A program made the translations under genes and the position numbers. DNA of 64,000 bases from Cryptomeria japonica (lineage: Eukaryota; Streptophyta; Pinopsida; Cupressales; Cupressaceae). The stretch spans positions 379,214,179-379,278,178 of the forward strand of contig NC_081407.1 of assembly GCF_030272615.1 (NCBI RefSeq), written 5' to 3'. The notes beneath the pieces were generated by a model. It saw only the letters and a list, made by a program, of their open reading frames with translations. It ran no database searches and had not been told where the DNA came from. This document shows, in pieces, positions 1 to 12,357 of this stretch (positions are counted from its first letter, which is position 1; each line of letters begins with the position of its first letter).

Positions 1-480
1 ATATTTTTTTTGTAATTAGTTTTGAATGGTTTTATGAGAGGGTTTAATGGTTAAGCTGATATTTTTTAAATAGTGTTTTATTTTTTATTTGCATGTGGTT
101 GATGTGATATTAAAAGATTGGTAGGTTGTCTCATGTAAAAATCTCATAGTTGTGTCACCCTTTAATAAGTGTTATTATTTTAACTCTTTCATTTTAGCTA
201 TAGTTCATTCTATATGTACTAGAGAAGCTTTACCATAAGTGATCTTAGCATCTAGTTTTTCGACTCTATTAAATATTTTATCATTTAAAAAATCTAAATT
301 AAATTGTATGAGCAATTTTTTTTCTGTATATTATAAGCTCTTTGAATTGTCTTTAAATTAAATTTATATTTTATTTTTATTTAAATTATATTTATTTATT
401 TTATCTCAACACTATTTTGATTAGGTACTCATTTTTTAACTATCCCACAACTTACTAGGATACATGTGAGTTGAATGGGT
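1..480 (+). repeat. Dispersed repeat, copy 1 (cut by window edge)
   Basis: The first ~330 bases match 3930-4145 and 21816-22135. Shared landmarks in order are a 'ggtttaatggtt' box, a 'tggttgatgtga' box, an 'agtgttattattttaa' box and 'taagtgatcttagcatct'. Bases about 340-480 ('aacactattttgattaggtactc') match 42240-42400. All copies read in the same direction. No coding capacity or terminal structure is visible, so the class is unknown. The copies look old and diverged. Confidence 0.6.
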
Positions 481-1058
481 TGTAATTTGTCCTCATTTTC
501 TTTCATATTTCTGTTGACATGTTTTACACTTCAAATGCTATTGCAATATCTCTCACTTTGGTTGAATTTTTTTGTTGTTACTCAAAGAGAAAATTGCATG
601 AATATTGTAAAATATTTATTTTAGATCATCATCAACTATTGATACATCTAATTTATACATTGATTAGTGCATCTTCTAATTGATCAAAAGATCAGTGAAT
701 CTATCAATAGTGCTTGAATGTGCTTGAGGATGTCTGAAGGATTTTATATTGCCGTTGCAAGCCTTACCAGTGTTTCTCAACATAATCAAGTTTTTAATTT
801 TTAAATATAGGCGAATCAAGAGAAGCCCTTTTCAAAGATATTGAAACCTTGATTTTTCAAAGGTCAAAATTATTGGGTTGAGGCCAAAACTAAAAAATGA
901 ATAAATTACAAATCACACATGTAGACAGATTGAAAGTTTAAAATGAGAAAGAATGTGCGAAGATCTTTACAATATAAGCTTGATCTTCTACAAAGAATTA
1001 TTGTAAACCATCAATAATTTCCTTTCATCCTTCAACTCCAACATTACTTTGATACTAA

Positions 1059-1292
1059 TGTAGGCCTAGGAGTGATACACAAATAAAATAATTATAAAAT
1101 AAAATGGGCAATATATTAGAAAATAAGTGAACTAGGCAAAACCAAAAAAAAGGTGTTTCATTGATTTAATGCAACAACTTCAAATAGGTGATATAATTTT
1201 AAAAATAGAATAATATAACCAAAACTAACATCCTAACCACAATAAAAATGTTATATCTTATCAATGTAACAAAAGCTAAAGGCTACCCAACA
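1059..1292 (-). mobile_element. Short LTR (~234 bp) of a Copia-like element
   Basis: Read on the minus strand this begins TGTTGGGTAG and ends CCTACA. It is preceded (plus 1293-1303) by a purine run, AATAAGGGGGG on the minus strand, which looks like a polypurine tract. It is followed (1058 downward) by TTAGTATCAAAG, which resembles the plant Copia primer-binding site TGGTATCAGAGC. Having a polypurine tract on one side and a primer site on the other suggests an LTR shared by two internal regions, or chance for one of the two signals. No second copy of this LTR was found in the window. Confidence 0.45.
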
Positions 1293-1879
1293 TTCCCCCC
1301 TTATTACATTAATCCAAATAAGCATGGAACATTGTAAGATTTGAATGCAACCCTTCTAGAAAATTTGATTGAGCACCTCCACCAATTCTCCTTACTCAAG
1401 AAATACTAGAATAACTCTATTCTAGTGGATCTCCTAATTTTAGAACTTGCAAACCTCTTTACAACATGAGAGAACGTAAAGTGTCCCCAATCTCCTTGCA
1501 CAATAAGAGAATAAATCTACTCTAAAATTTCACATCTCTTTAAAGTGTTACAAATCCCTCCTTAGTGTTGCACATTAGAGAACAACCATCTTCTAAAAGT
1601 CCACATCACCAAGCATGTCAAATCCCTCCACTATTGTATGAAATATCCTTAACCAAATGTGAATACGTTAAATGCACTCACACGAAATATAAAGATGCTA
1701 GGCCACCCATTTTGTAAATACTCACAAGAAATATTAAGATTCCCAACCTCCTTTTCGAAGGGACACAAATAAGGTGATTTTCATACAATGAATCATCCTT
1801 AAGCAAGAAGCCAGCTAAGAATGATAGACATCCTCCTACCTCCATTTCCTCCCATCGGTTATTTGACTATCTTTACATT

Positions 1880-2107
1880 CTAAAGGATATATTCATCCTC
1901 ACAATAATGATGCATTGAATCTTCCTTATGCACTTCAAAACTACAAAATTCTATTTCATCTTCATTCATAGTAGGAACTTTATTTTTCTCCAAATTACCA
2001 CTGATGAGATCTTTTGCCCATTGAATATAATTTATTTTGATATATCCCTTCTTTTTTAAAAAATAATAGCACTTTAATTGTTTACTTGTAGGATTGTTAG
2101 ACTTCAT
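1880..2107 (-). pseudogene. Decayed retrotransposon gag zinc-knuckle remnant
   Basis: A 75-codon open stretch reads KCYYFLKKKGYIKINYIQW. This has the spacing of a gag CCHC knuckle (typically C-x2-C-x4-H-x4-C) with later cysteines and the histidine replaced, followed by an acidic tail. It lies on the same strand as the short LTR at 1059-1292, about 0.6 kb upstream of that LTR's polypurine tract, so both may belong to one decayed element. The match rests on pattern only, and a chance ORF is possible. Confidence 0.35.
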
Positions 2108-3400
2108 AACAAGAAAAGTAATTTCTGCACTAATTGGATAGTTTTATCTAAATCATCTTTCTTTGTCCATCTAGGAAGTAATCATAGTTCATATACTAGT
2201 AATCATTTATTTTAGTGTAAAAATAATATGATTAAAACTTGATGGTATGTGACTTAGTAAGATTTCTTTACCATTATCATAATCAATAGTAGATTTTACA
2301 CCTACATGTTGATTAAGAAGGAAACAAAATGTACAAATATGTCAGACAATATTGTCTTCATCTTTCATCTTCAAAGTAAAAAAAATAAAAAACCTTAATG
2401 GATATTTTAGCACTTGAAGCTTGTGAAACACATAATGAATTAAGTCGTTCCCCTATTTTCTTTGATATTTTTGTTAGATAAATATGGTGCAAATATGCAT
2501 AACTTAATAATATAAGGCCAATCAATGTCCTAGCCCTACAATTTTTAACTATCCATTTTATTGCTTTGCCTTAATCTTATAGATTTTTTATAGTTCTAAT
2601 CACAATGTCCCTTAAATATAATTCAATTAGAAGTATTGTTATCTTTATTTTCTATATATTAAAATCATACCTTTTAAACTTTGATATTGTAAGTAAGTTT
2701 TTCATTTTAATAAGGTTCCTTATTACTTTGAGATAACTAAAGAACTTGAGAAGTTTGCAAAATAATATTTAAATCTCCTCATATTTCCTAATGGATGCAT
2801 AAAATATCTCATACACCGATATTTTTGACTAAAATAAATTCACACATACCTTTAGAAATGCACCTTATATGATTGCTAAATCTTTAATCGACAAACCATT
2901 AATTCATGGAGTTACTACCTTGTGATAACAACAATAATTGAAGCATTCAAACAAAGATTTTGTGTTACATCCTATTGTTGTTCATCCATCACTTCCTTAT
3001 GCATTCTACCCTCATTTTATACTAATTTTCTCTTAATAGTTAATTCCCCTTCCAGTCGTCTTCACCATCATTTCTTCAATGGTAGTTTGAATAACACACA
3101 ATAAATTTTTACAATAATAATACCAACAAATAAAAGGACCAAATAAATTACTAAATGCACCTTTTTAAGTTCCTCACACATTCTTTTATTTTGATATGTG
3201 AATCTCACACCTCTAGTCCACAACCATATTACTTGAATGTGCTAGAATCATTTAACACAATTAATATCACACTTAAAACATAGGGGGACTTAATAGGTCT
3301 ACAAGGATTTCCTTGATATTTAAGAATATGATTTTAGATTCTATTGGAGTGGTCTTTCTTCTACAATGTAGTACTAGCCTAAGAGAGATGAGTTTCTTGA
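2108..3400. other. AT-rich intergenic sequence
   Basis: I see no gene, RNA or clear repeat here. Open frames of about 60 codons lack recognisable motifs. Confidence 0.5.
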
Positions 3401-4150
3401 TTTTTGAAGTTGTCAAGTGAAGGTAATCAGGTATTGCTTGATGCAAAGGGTGCATCTTTTTGTTAAGTCAACACAAAAAACAAGGCCTCTAGAGCTATGA
3501 CATTGGATTCTGGTAGTTTTTAATGTTGAGCTCATTGCCAGGGATGTTGTTGGGCGGACAACAAAAGCTAGTCTCTTAGAGAAACTCATGGGATCCTGCT
3601 CCATCTGAGGCCAAACAATTGGTGCTGACATGGCCAAAAATAAACCCGGGTTATCAATCTAACCAAACTTGTAATCATTCATGGGATTGAAAATCTTGAG
3701 TCCCTTTCCATCGAACATGACTTTTTTTAATTTTTTTTCAAAATTGGAGAGCCATTAAGTACATTTAATGCTATCGATAAGTGATGTTGTCAGATGTTTG
3801 AAAAAATAGTTTGTGGACAGTAGGGCGATATCACATGTGGATTTAGTTGAGTGTTTTGTGTGTGAAAAGTTGTGGTGACCTTGTCATGGATAACTGATCA
3901 ATCTGGGTAAGTAATATTCCTCATGGTAACTTTTGGATGGCTTTATGATAGAGTTTAATGATTGAAATGATATTTTTCATCTAAAGATTTTTATGTGGTT
4001 AATGAAACAAAGGATTCATGCAAAAGGTCATGTTGTTGTTTTTATCAAATTAAAAAGTGCTACTATTTTAATTTCTTATTTTGACTATATTCCATTCTAT
4101 ATTCATTAGATAAGGTTTATTATAACCTTCAATAATGTTTTTATTTAAGG
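3400..4150 (+). repeat. Dispersed repeat, copy 2
   Basis: Segments match 17746-17800 ('tcaagtgaag.taatc.ggcattgcttgatgca'), 21549-21640 ('ccaaaaat.aacc.gg.tatcaatcta', then 'gagtccctttcca') and 21747-22090 ('acagtagggc.atatcacatgtg', then 'ggatggcttta.gat'). Block order is the same in copies 2 and 3. In copy 3 the first block is separated from the rest by ~3.8 kb, suggesting a later insertion. No ORF is supported. Confidence 0.6.
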
Positions 4151-6600
4151 TTTGGAATGGTGCGCTGAAGAGAAGGGTCGACAGATTAAGAAATGGGAAT
4201 TGAATGCCTTTGGGAGTCCATGAAGAATCAAATAAAAATGAAGCACATGAACTAAACATTATGTGTGTTGGAATCAAGTGTGAAGGCTATGAACTGGGCA
4301 ATCACAGAGATTGGGGAGAGTTAAGGTGGAAGCCGCGTAAACGATGAATAAAATATTTTTATTTTTTTAAAAATTTCATCGAAGAAATGAAATGAAATAA
4401 CAGTAGGATGAGTGGTGCGAGAACAGAGAAAGAAAGAGGATAGGCACAAGATCTGGCTTATGAAAACTGGGCAGGGAATTAGTAAGCTTGATTACGGATT
4501 TAAGATAGCGAGAGAGGTCGCAGAAGCCCAAATTGAATTAATAATACGTTGCAAATTTGATGCATAATTATAAAATGAAAAAGCATTTGAACGAAATAGG
4601 AGTTATTTCGTCTGTATGGTGAATTATGTGTATGTTGAAAGAACAGAGAAGTCTCTATCATTTTATTTTGGTATTCTATGAGTATTGAGTTGCAGCCAAG
4701 CTAGTTCTGGCATCACTATAAAATAAATAGTTGAGTTCTCTTACTCTTTCTAGTTTTAGGTTTTTAATTCTTAATATATAATTTATCATGATTATTTATT
4801 AGGTTAATTAGATTATCTTGATTATTATATTTTCTTTATACTTATTATGAAGTTGATATGAGTTGAACATACAATCTTTATGCTCATCAAATATATAGAA
4901 GAATAAAATGTACCCCTACATAAAATATCTAGGTCATTTAAATCAATTTAAGATAATGAATAATAAGATTATCCTTGATATGGGAGTAGAATCTATACAA
5001 TCACTTAAACATATACTAAAATAATGAATATGGATAGATGGTCTTAGTTGTTTCTGTGATGTGAAATATAGTGTTTATGGTGCACTATGGTGATATAAAT
5101 TAATGATATATCATCAAATCCATTTTATAAACTCAAATATTAGAAATAAAGACTGTTAGAAAGTCACAATTTGGGAGCAAGAGAGCAATCAAGAGATTAA
5201 GAATGTAAAAATTGAGAGTAACTAAGCAATAAAAAATAAAAAGTGTGGCTAAGGCCAAAATCTTAACCTGATATCATTGGAAAATCCATCAAATTCTCTA
5301 GAAAAATATTCATTTGGTGAAAAGGTGATGATTTTAAAAGGATTTTAAATATTTTCCAATGCCTACCAACAAACTTTCCTAATAAACCTCTAAAGCCACA
5401 AGAGAGATTAAATGCATAACTTTTGGCTAGTAAATCATTTAATTATGAATTTTTTCCAAGTTGACAACTTAGATTCCAGTAGGGTCAAAGCCTAGAGAAA
5501 TGATATCATCTCAAGTAAATAATTTTTTTATTTTATTATTTTTTGTAATTTGGATAATAAATTTTTCAAACCTCAAAATCTTGAAATCAGGGAAATGTGT
5601 TGATGAAAAAATTGATTCCATTTGTCAAAATACTATTAAGAACATACCATAAATTGTCTTTGCCCAAAACTTCATAGTTTTTGACATCTAATTATTTTTT
5701 ATTTTTTGCGCCAAAGCAAATGGTCAATTTCAAGTGCAAACAAAATGATACATAGAACATTTCCAATCTGGCACCTACCATGGGAGTCCATATTATCAAT
5801 AGGCTCTACTAAATTGGAATCTATGGTTCTAAAGTGAATTTAATAAATTATGAAAAAAAGATCCAACTTAACAGACACATGATAAGGTATCCTAATGACA
5901 ACTTTCAACTATGCTCATATGTCCACCAATCTTGAATAATATTGAGAAATGAACATTATATTCTAACCAAATAACAAATTTGATGTGAAATTTTGAAATT
6001 AAGCTAATAAAAAATGGGGCGTAACAAGGTGGTAGTTGTTTCTAAGATAGAAAAAATAACAAAAACTTGTGATGTTGTAGTTGTTGAATGGGAAATACTA
6101 AGAGGGGAGAGGTGAATCACTATTTCCTTGAACTTATTAAAAAATTTGAAAAACCAACCACATAACATTACTTAGCTAAAGAAATTGCAAGATAGCAAAC
6201 AAAAGTAACACAAAGATTTATATGTGGAAAAACTAGAGAAAGTGCTAGCTCCCAATAATATGTAATTGGTTATAGTACTACAAAAATGAACTGTTATGTT
6301 TGCATCTATCATATGCATGAGATACTGTTACAATTAAATGCATATTCTATATTACAATCACTATACAAAATCACTTACCCATCCATTGTTAGATCTGACA
6401 TACTATACACCATATCATATGATCAAAAGATCATCTATCTAAACAATAAGTTAGCTAACTGCATTATATACTAAACATGTTTTCGTGAAGTCGACTTTAA
6501 CTAGAGTAAAGGATATGCTCCAAAAAGCCTTTGCACACCACACTATACTTATTCAAACTAGAAAAGGATGGATCAACCAAACTACTAAGGCTAGCACTTT
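4150..6600. other. AT-rich non-coding sequence
   Basis: No coding or RNA gene could be supported. Short open stretches (for example 6286-6474 on the plus strand) have no family motif and poor composition for a protein. Confidence 0.5.
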
Positions 6601-6624
6601 GTAGAAATGATATCACATCCTGAA

Positions 6625-8964
6625 CTACTTTATTCTTTTTTTTTTCAATTCATCAAACACATCATTCTCAGTTGAACCCTGAATGGCTTTACCAATTTGA
6701 AACTTTTGAAAGGAATCAATCTTATTGATATCAACAAGAAACATGGAAGAAGGAATACATTGGAATGATAGTGGAGTGGCGAGTAAGTTTTCTGATGTCC
6801 CAAAGCTAGAGATGGCTTCCACCCTTTCATTGATGTTAGTTGGTGCATCATGTTCTTCAGATGAAACCTTTTATTCCACTTCCTTCTCTTCTACATCCTT
6901 CATGTTCACATTATCCTTGTTCTCTCTATCCTCTTTCTCTTTTGAGATATTGATCGGAACATCCAGAACAATAGTGGCACCAGGTGCATTTACCAAAGGA
7001 TTTTCTTTCACAATACTGACATCAAGCACATTATTCTTGGATACAACATTACTAGAGATAACCTTTTCAATAACAATATTATCAATCACATCTTCAATAG
7101 ACATATTTTCTTCATCTTCAATAACCAATAAGAGTCCAAATTTGCTTGAAACATATTTCACATATTGTATTATTTATGCATTAAATGTATTTATATCTTG
7201 TGACCTTTTCATAAGAGCATCTATCCTTTTCTTTATCTTGAGTTCTATTATGCATATTTGTACAATTGTGGCCTTGTCTTTCTTGGAAATAGTCTTTCCA
7301 ACAACCTCTAGAGCATGTTTCCGGATTTCCTTGTCATCTTCTATAGCTTTGCTTTTGCTTTCATTTAGAATTTTCCAAAGATCTTGGAAATTATCTTTCT
7401 TCAAATATTCTAAAAATATATTTTATCTAAATACTGGATGAAAGCATTTACAAATGTTTCCTTATCTTCATTTTCAGCTTCAGCATACATGTCACCTACT
7501 TGTTTTAACTAACCTTCAAAAGCTATCATATTATACACAGATTCTAATTCAAGGGGTTGCACAACAATCTCCTTACCTTTGCCTTTCCAAGTTTGAATCT
7601 GAAATTCTTGTGTATTAGTTTTCTTCTTCTGATGTATCATCTCCAAACTCAACTTCAAGGACTTTCCTATTTCCCCTCCTAGGCTTCTTGAAAAAAGATG
7701 CAGAAGGATTTTCCTTCTTCCTCTTGATAGAATTTTCAACTTCTTTACTTGGAGAACCTTTCTCTTTCATCAAAACACCAAAAGATGCAACAATCTTACT
7801 AGAACTCTTGAATTACTCCACTTCCTAAGTAGTAAGGCTGGATTACTTTAGAGATTTGTTAATAGTTTTCTAAACAATTTTCTTCCTCGCCTTCTTGGAT
7901 TGCTCAATATGAATTTTCATGGATTTTTCTTCTGTTGTCCCATACCTTTCTTTGGTCTCATCTACCAGACTTTCCAACAAGACATTTGCAAGTCCTTCCA
8001 ATATTAATTCAAAAAATTCATATCCCAAAGCCAAAATCCATCAAGTTCTAGGAACTATGACCTCCATGTGCATTTGTCTATTGAAATCATGAATGTTATA
8101 TCATCCTTGTATTTTTTGCATGAAGGACCTAGGGATTCTCTGCTTCTTGTGCATTTTGAGCTGAAATATTGGTAAGTACCCTATGAATGCCTTTTCTTGC
8201 TCAGAAAAATTTGTAAACCTTCTCAAGCAATCTGCAATTTGATGAGCTACTGGAGTGCCTTCTATCCTCACTACTTTTCCACATTCAGGGATCTCTTGTA
8301 AGAAATAAAATAATATACATAGGGCCAGTGACCCATACTTGAATGGATTATTTTTATCATTGCACTGCTTCAAGTTTTCCATAAACTATTGCCTTTGAAT
8401 TTCACATAGATCAAAATATACACTATTCATGACCATTTTGTATGCCATATTGACTGCAGTGGCTGAAATCAAGGTTTCTCAATTGGTATAATAGATCTTG
8501 TAGCCTATCATCATTGAAGCATAATGTACAATAGGGTTTGTGATAGTGCCAACCCTCAAAGAATGGTCATTGTATGTAGCCTTGGTTAGCATCTCAACCT
8601 CCTTATTCTTTGTTGATTTTGGTATTGGAATAGAACCTATATCACATATACTGGTAATCACCTTCATTACATCCTTGGTAATATAGAATGGTTTGTGAAT
8701 CCATAGGAATTCATCATGAAATATGCTCATAGCACTTCTGACCCATTTGTCATAGGAACAAAAGTTTGGAAAGTGGTTCCACACTTGGACTCTTTTCTCC
8801 GCTAGGGTTTTGAATTTTGATTTTATTTTAAAACAATTCCCAATCAACTTGTCTATCCATAACCTTCCTAGATTTCCATAGTCAGATTCATCCAAGTTCA
8901 TATGAAAATATACCTTGATATCTTTTGAAATTTGACAAAACCTACTACTCTTCAAAAGTGACAA
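6625..8964 (-). pseudogene. Decayed long ORF, possibly an antisense extra ORF of a Tat-type element
   Basis: From 8964 down to 6625 a series of open stretches reads on the minus strand with related composition. The N-terminal part (8964-8479, 161 codons) is tryptophan- and aromatic-rich (KRVQVWNHFPNF, DEFLWIHKPFYITKDVM). A middle part lies at 8382-8101. Lysine/glutamate-rich coiled segments lie at 7739-7509 and 7404-7174, and an acidic/valine-rich tail at 7161-6625. Stops and frame changes separate them. I do not recognise the family. It lies antisense and upstream of a plus-strand Tat-like 3' LTR (10091-11512), and Tat elements are known to carry additional antisense ORFs between pol and the 3' LTR. 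The link is inference. It could instead be an unrelated decayed element protein. Confidence 0.4.
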
Positions 8965-9373
8965 AGAAAGTATGGAGATGGATTTTGTTTGTTGTCATGC
9001 AATATGTTACACTTTATGGTAGATACTCTTATGTCCATGGATATCACTTTGTGCTTCTGAATCATTTTCGCCATAAAGACCTGGTGTCTATCCCTTTCCA
9101 TTTGTTTAGCTCCCTTAACACTAGCATTAAGGATTTTAAGGCTAACCTAAATAGTAACCCTCGCATGCATGAAGTGTTAATGTTGCTCTTATACAACCAT
9201 GTCAAGGCTTCCTCTGTGTAGCATTCTATCACCAAGCTCTCTGATTCGGATGATGAATTTGAGGACTCTGATGATAGTGAAGATAATGGGTCTAATACTA
9301 AGTGGGAAGATGATGTTGATAGGATTACCCTTGCTAAGGGTTCTACCAAGGAAAAGGACAAAGATTTGGCATA
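8925..9373 (+). pseudogene. Plus-strand ORF remnant with acidic Ser/Asp tail
   Basis: An open stretch (8925-9221) reads through aromatic-rich sequence (YVTLYGRYSYVHGYHF). After one stop it continues in the same frame into an acidic serine/aspartate tail (SDSDDEFEDSDDSEDNGS) ending KEKDKDLA and a stop at 9373. It points head-to-head away from the minus-strand relic at 6625-8964. The acidic tail looks like genuine decayed coding sequence rather than chance. No family recognised. Confidence 0.35.
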
Positions 9374-9379
9374 AACAAT

Positions 9380-9535
9380 AGTGCTAACTCAACTAATTAA
9401 TAGCGCTAAACAATCAAAAGTGCTACAACAGCTATGCAAAAGCGCTAATACCACTATGCAATAGCGCTATAGTGGCACGAAAGCACTAATTTAGTTTACA
9501 ACAGTGCCAAAACACCGTTTTAGTGCTATTGTGTG
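9380..9535 (+). repeat. Array of short GCGCT/GTGCT motifs
   Basis: About eight copies of a core resembling 'a-G-(C/T)-G-C-T-A' (several as the palindrome AGCGCT) recur every 15-25 bases between AT-rich spacers. A similar array in the opposite orientation occurs at 51728-51880, in the leader of the full-length Tat element. The array lies between the decayed ORFs and the Tat-like 3' end. Confidence 0.45.
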
Positions 9536-9938
9536 GACTCAACTTGGACTCAGCAAACAACATATAAAAAATGCATAAAATTCAAAAATTCAAATTCACA
9601 TACCGCTGGTCCGTAGTCATCTGGCCACTGGAATCGACGGACTCGCTCTAATCGGTGCTCTACTATGGGAATCGACATCTTGAGTGTTGCTTTCTCTTCC
9701 AAAATGTCATTATCAGAGCTCAAATTTCACTATGGACGCGAATGCAAATGAGCCTATTTTCACCCCTTCCTCCCCATATAAACCTTTCGCCATAACCTTA
9801 ATTTTCCCCCGCTCACCACCGTGGTCTCCGTGAACTTCTCAAGCCTCCCATTTCTCCATTTTATCTCTGATTTCTTCTATTTTTCACAGTATTGCTAAAT
9901 TCTTCTCTTCTATCTCCCTGTCAATTTTCATTCTTTTT

Positions 9939-9981
9939 CGAGAGATCGCCTGATTTTTTGAAATTTTTGGCCCATCTCTCG
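9939..9981 (+). other. Stem-loop upstream of Tat-like polypurine tract
   Basis: CGAGAGAT (9939-9946) pairs perfectly with ATCTCTCG (9974-9981) around a T/A-rich loop. The equivalent site of the second Tat element (61666-61707) keeps the stem. Between stem and polypurine tract both copies share 'cataccacccattaaa' and 'cctatttttctttctttgaaacga'. Confidence 0.6.
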
Positions 9982-10077
9982 AGGGGCATACCACCCATTA
10001 AATTAACATTTTATGGGGCATATTTCTTCACACCTATTTTTCTTTCTTTGAAACGATGCGATAAACCACACCGTCTC

Positions 10078-10090
10078 AAAGAGGGGCAAA
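10078..10090 (+). other. Polypurine tract of truncated Tat-like element
   Basis: AAAGAGGGGCAAA sits directly before the TGTAGTCACA start of the LTR. The same tract precedes the 3' LTR at 61819. This is the plus-strand priming site. Confidence 0.75.
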
Positions 10091-11512
10091 TGTAGTCACA
10101 TAAATCTATCCAGTTTAATTAAATGAATATTAGTTATTTATTTGATTAAAAATCCACTAGCCATCAGTTAATTAAATTAATATTTAATTAATTCATCTTC
10201 AAACATTCTCCTATTAATTAACTAAATTATTCGATTTATTTCAATTAATTCATTAAACCAAATTCACAATCAATTAAATGAATAAATCCTATTTATTTAA
10301 TTTAATCCCCTTTCCTCTTTTAAATAAATTAAATAAAAACATTTGTTTAAATCATTCACACCCCCCCCCCCCCACTTGCATTTTCCTACAAATGTAAGTT
10401 GCAACCACAAGTTGAAATAAATTAATTTTATTTTAATTAAAATCCTATTTTCCCTCACCCACCAAACCCACTTGCAATCCTAATCCCCTTCTAAATTCTT
10501 CTAACCCCTTCCTAATTAGCCTAATCCATCCCCTAATTATTGTCACATTCCGAAGAACCTTGGAGTCACTTCTCAAAGCCTTCAAAGTCTTTGAAAAGCA
10601 TTTAATGCTTTATGTGTTCAACAAGCCAAACCTCTAAAGTCTTCCATGACCACTAATGGCTCTTACATGACCATTAATGGCTCTTACATAACCATTTATG
10701 GTTAATTCAACTTTCACCCATATGTCTTCTCAAGCATTTATTGCTTTGACCATGGTTATCCCTTTAACCTTTGCACAAGAATCTATCCATTGGATAAAGA
10801 CATTATTCTTTGGATAATGAATTTATTCACTCAACCTAACCTTAACCTTAACTCCCAAGTTAACTCTCAGGTCATGTCAAGCATTTAATGCTTATTCCCT
10901 CTCCTCTCAACCCATCTAATGTTGAAATCCCTCACATGGATTGAATATCATTCAATCTTGACCCTTGTTGAGATTACTCAATCTCAACCATCCATTGCTC
11001 CATTTTTTCTATAAATAGAGCCCATTTCTTCATAATCTAGATCCTGAAAACTTGTATGCATTTAATCTATAGTCATTTTTAGAGAATATTTTAGCATAAA
11101 TCACTAATATATTGTCATTTTGGACTAAAATAAATCTTAGTTCATTTCATAGCATCTCATATTTAGCTTATTTTACACTTGCATAGCATAAGTTCATAAG
11201 CATTTTAAATCCTGAATCTCCATAAGACATCCATAGTGCAAAAAGATGCTGAGAGCTACACTAATTTGGAACTTGGAGAGGAGAGGAACAAGGTAGAAGG
11301 AGCTAAGAGCATGTTAAAAGTCATTTGGAGATGCTTTGTGGTATTTGCTTCCATAGTTAAATATTTTATCATGTTTTTAATGTCTCTTTTGATATGCCTG
11401 CTTAGACTAGTTTTTGGTTGATTGGCACTAATCTTTGTCTTGGTTTCTTGTGTTTTTGTGTGTTATACGACCACAAGTTTTATTCTAACCTTGTCCATTT
11501 TGAAGAGCATCA
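10091..11512 (+). mobile_element. 3' LTR of a truncated Tat-like Gypsy element
   Basis: It starts TGTAGTCACATAAATC and ends GAGCATCA, the same ends as the 1.8-kb LTRs at 49823 and 61819. The internal layout is shared: AT-rich tandem blocks, 'cattttcctacaaa', a TATA box (tataaata at 11010) and a downstream block 'gctgagagctacac..atttgg.acttggagaggagaggaacaagg'. At 1,422 bp it is shorter and clearly diverged from those LTRs. A hairpin and polypurine tract lie upstream, but pol is absent and no 5' LTR is seen, so the element is truncated. The Copia element begins 25 bp after this LTR ends. Confidence 0.8.
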
Positions 11513-11537
11513 CTTTCTTTAAGACAAAGGATAATAA

Positions 11538-12254
11538 TGTTGATGATATATAGCATCGGTCGAATTCCTCTTGGCCAACTCAGCATGGTCAAATGTGTGA
11601 ATGGCCTATCGACCTTACACATTTGATGCACCATCTAATATTAATCTATTAATATATTCTTAGTGAATTAGAGGTGTCTCTTCGAGTTTGCTTTAATTTG
11701 TAATAAGCCGACTTTTGACGAAAAGTCACGAACATCTATTGAAAGTATGCGATATGTAAAGGGAGATGACTCTTGGGCATTACCGATTGATAGATATATA
11801 ACAAGTGTGGTCTTCTCTCCTTGACACATACAAGTTCAGATATAATAACTATACAAGTAGATCCATATTCATCTACAGTAGATAGGATCACTCCTTGTGA
11901 CATTCGAAATATATATTGAAGAACACACTCGTATAATAGTCCGTAGACATTCTGTAGATACTCATTTTCTTCAGTAGTTCATTGAGATTGTACAATGGAT
12001 AACAGTCTATCTACAACAGGTTAAGTATCAACTAAGGAATTTTGATTCCTTATTGTAGATCACATAGTCTTTATATGAATTATTGTCATATATATATATA
12101 GCTTCAAGAGTGAAGCAAACACTTTGTAAAATTAAGATAATAAAGTCATATTTCATTCTTGGGGTTTTCACCTTCAAGAGGAATGTTTTCCCAAGGTAAT
12201 ATCTGTGCATTTGTGTGAATTATTTTGTTACCTAATCTGATCATAAAACTTAAC
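11538..12254 (+). repeat. Copia 5' LTR (717 bp)
   Basis: TG...CA-bounded, followed at once by the primer-binding site. A TA-rich box (catatatatatatagc, about 12088-12101) is a likely TATA element for the element's promoter. The matching copy is 16827-17546. Confidence 0.95.
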
Positions 12255-12271
12255 ATGGTATCAGAACCATG
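12255..12271 (+). other. Copia primer-binding site (initiator Met tRNA)
   Basis: TGGTATCAGAACCATGG begins at the base after the 5' LTR. The first 10 bases match the 3' end complement of plant initiator-methionine tRNA used by most plant Copia elements. Confidence 0.9.
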
Positions 12272-12357
12272 GTGAAAGAAGATTGTGATCAGATTCTATA
12301 CAACCTCTAAGTATTCTCTTCTCTCTCTTTGTCGAGCAATATCTCTAAGTCTCAAAA

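Noticed and set aside
6725-7441. 238-codon plus-strand frame
   Set aside because: It is antisense to the decayed ORF and is Ser/Phe/Ile-rich as expected from the reverse of Lys/Glu codons. The minus strand has the more protein-like reading.
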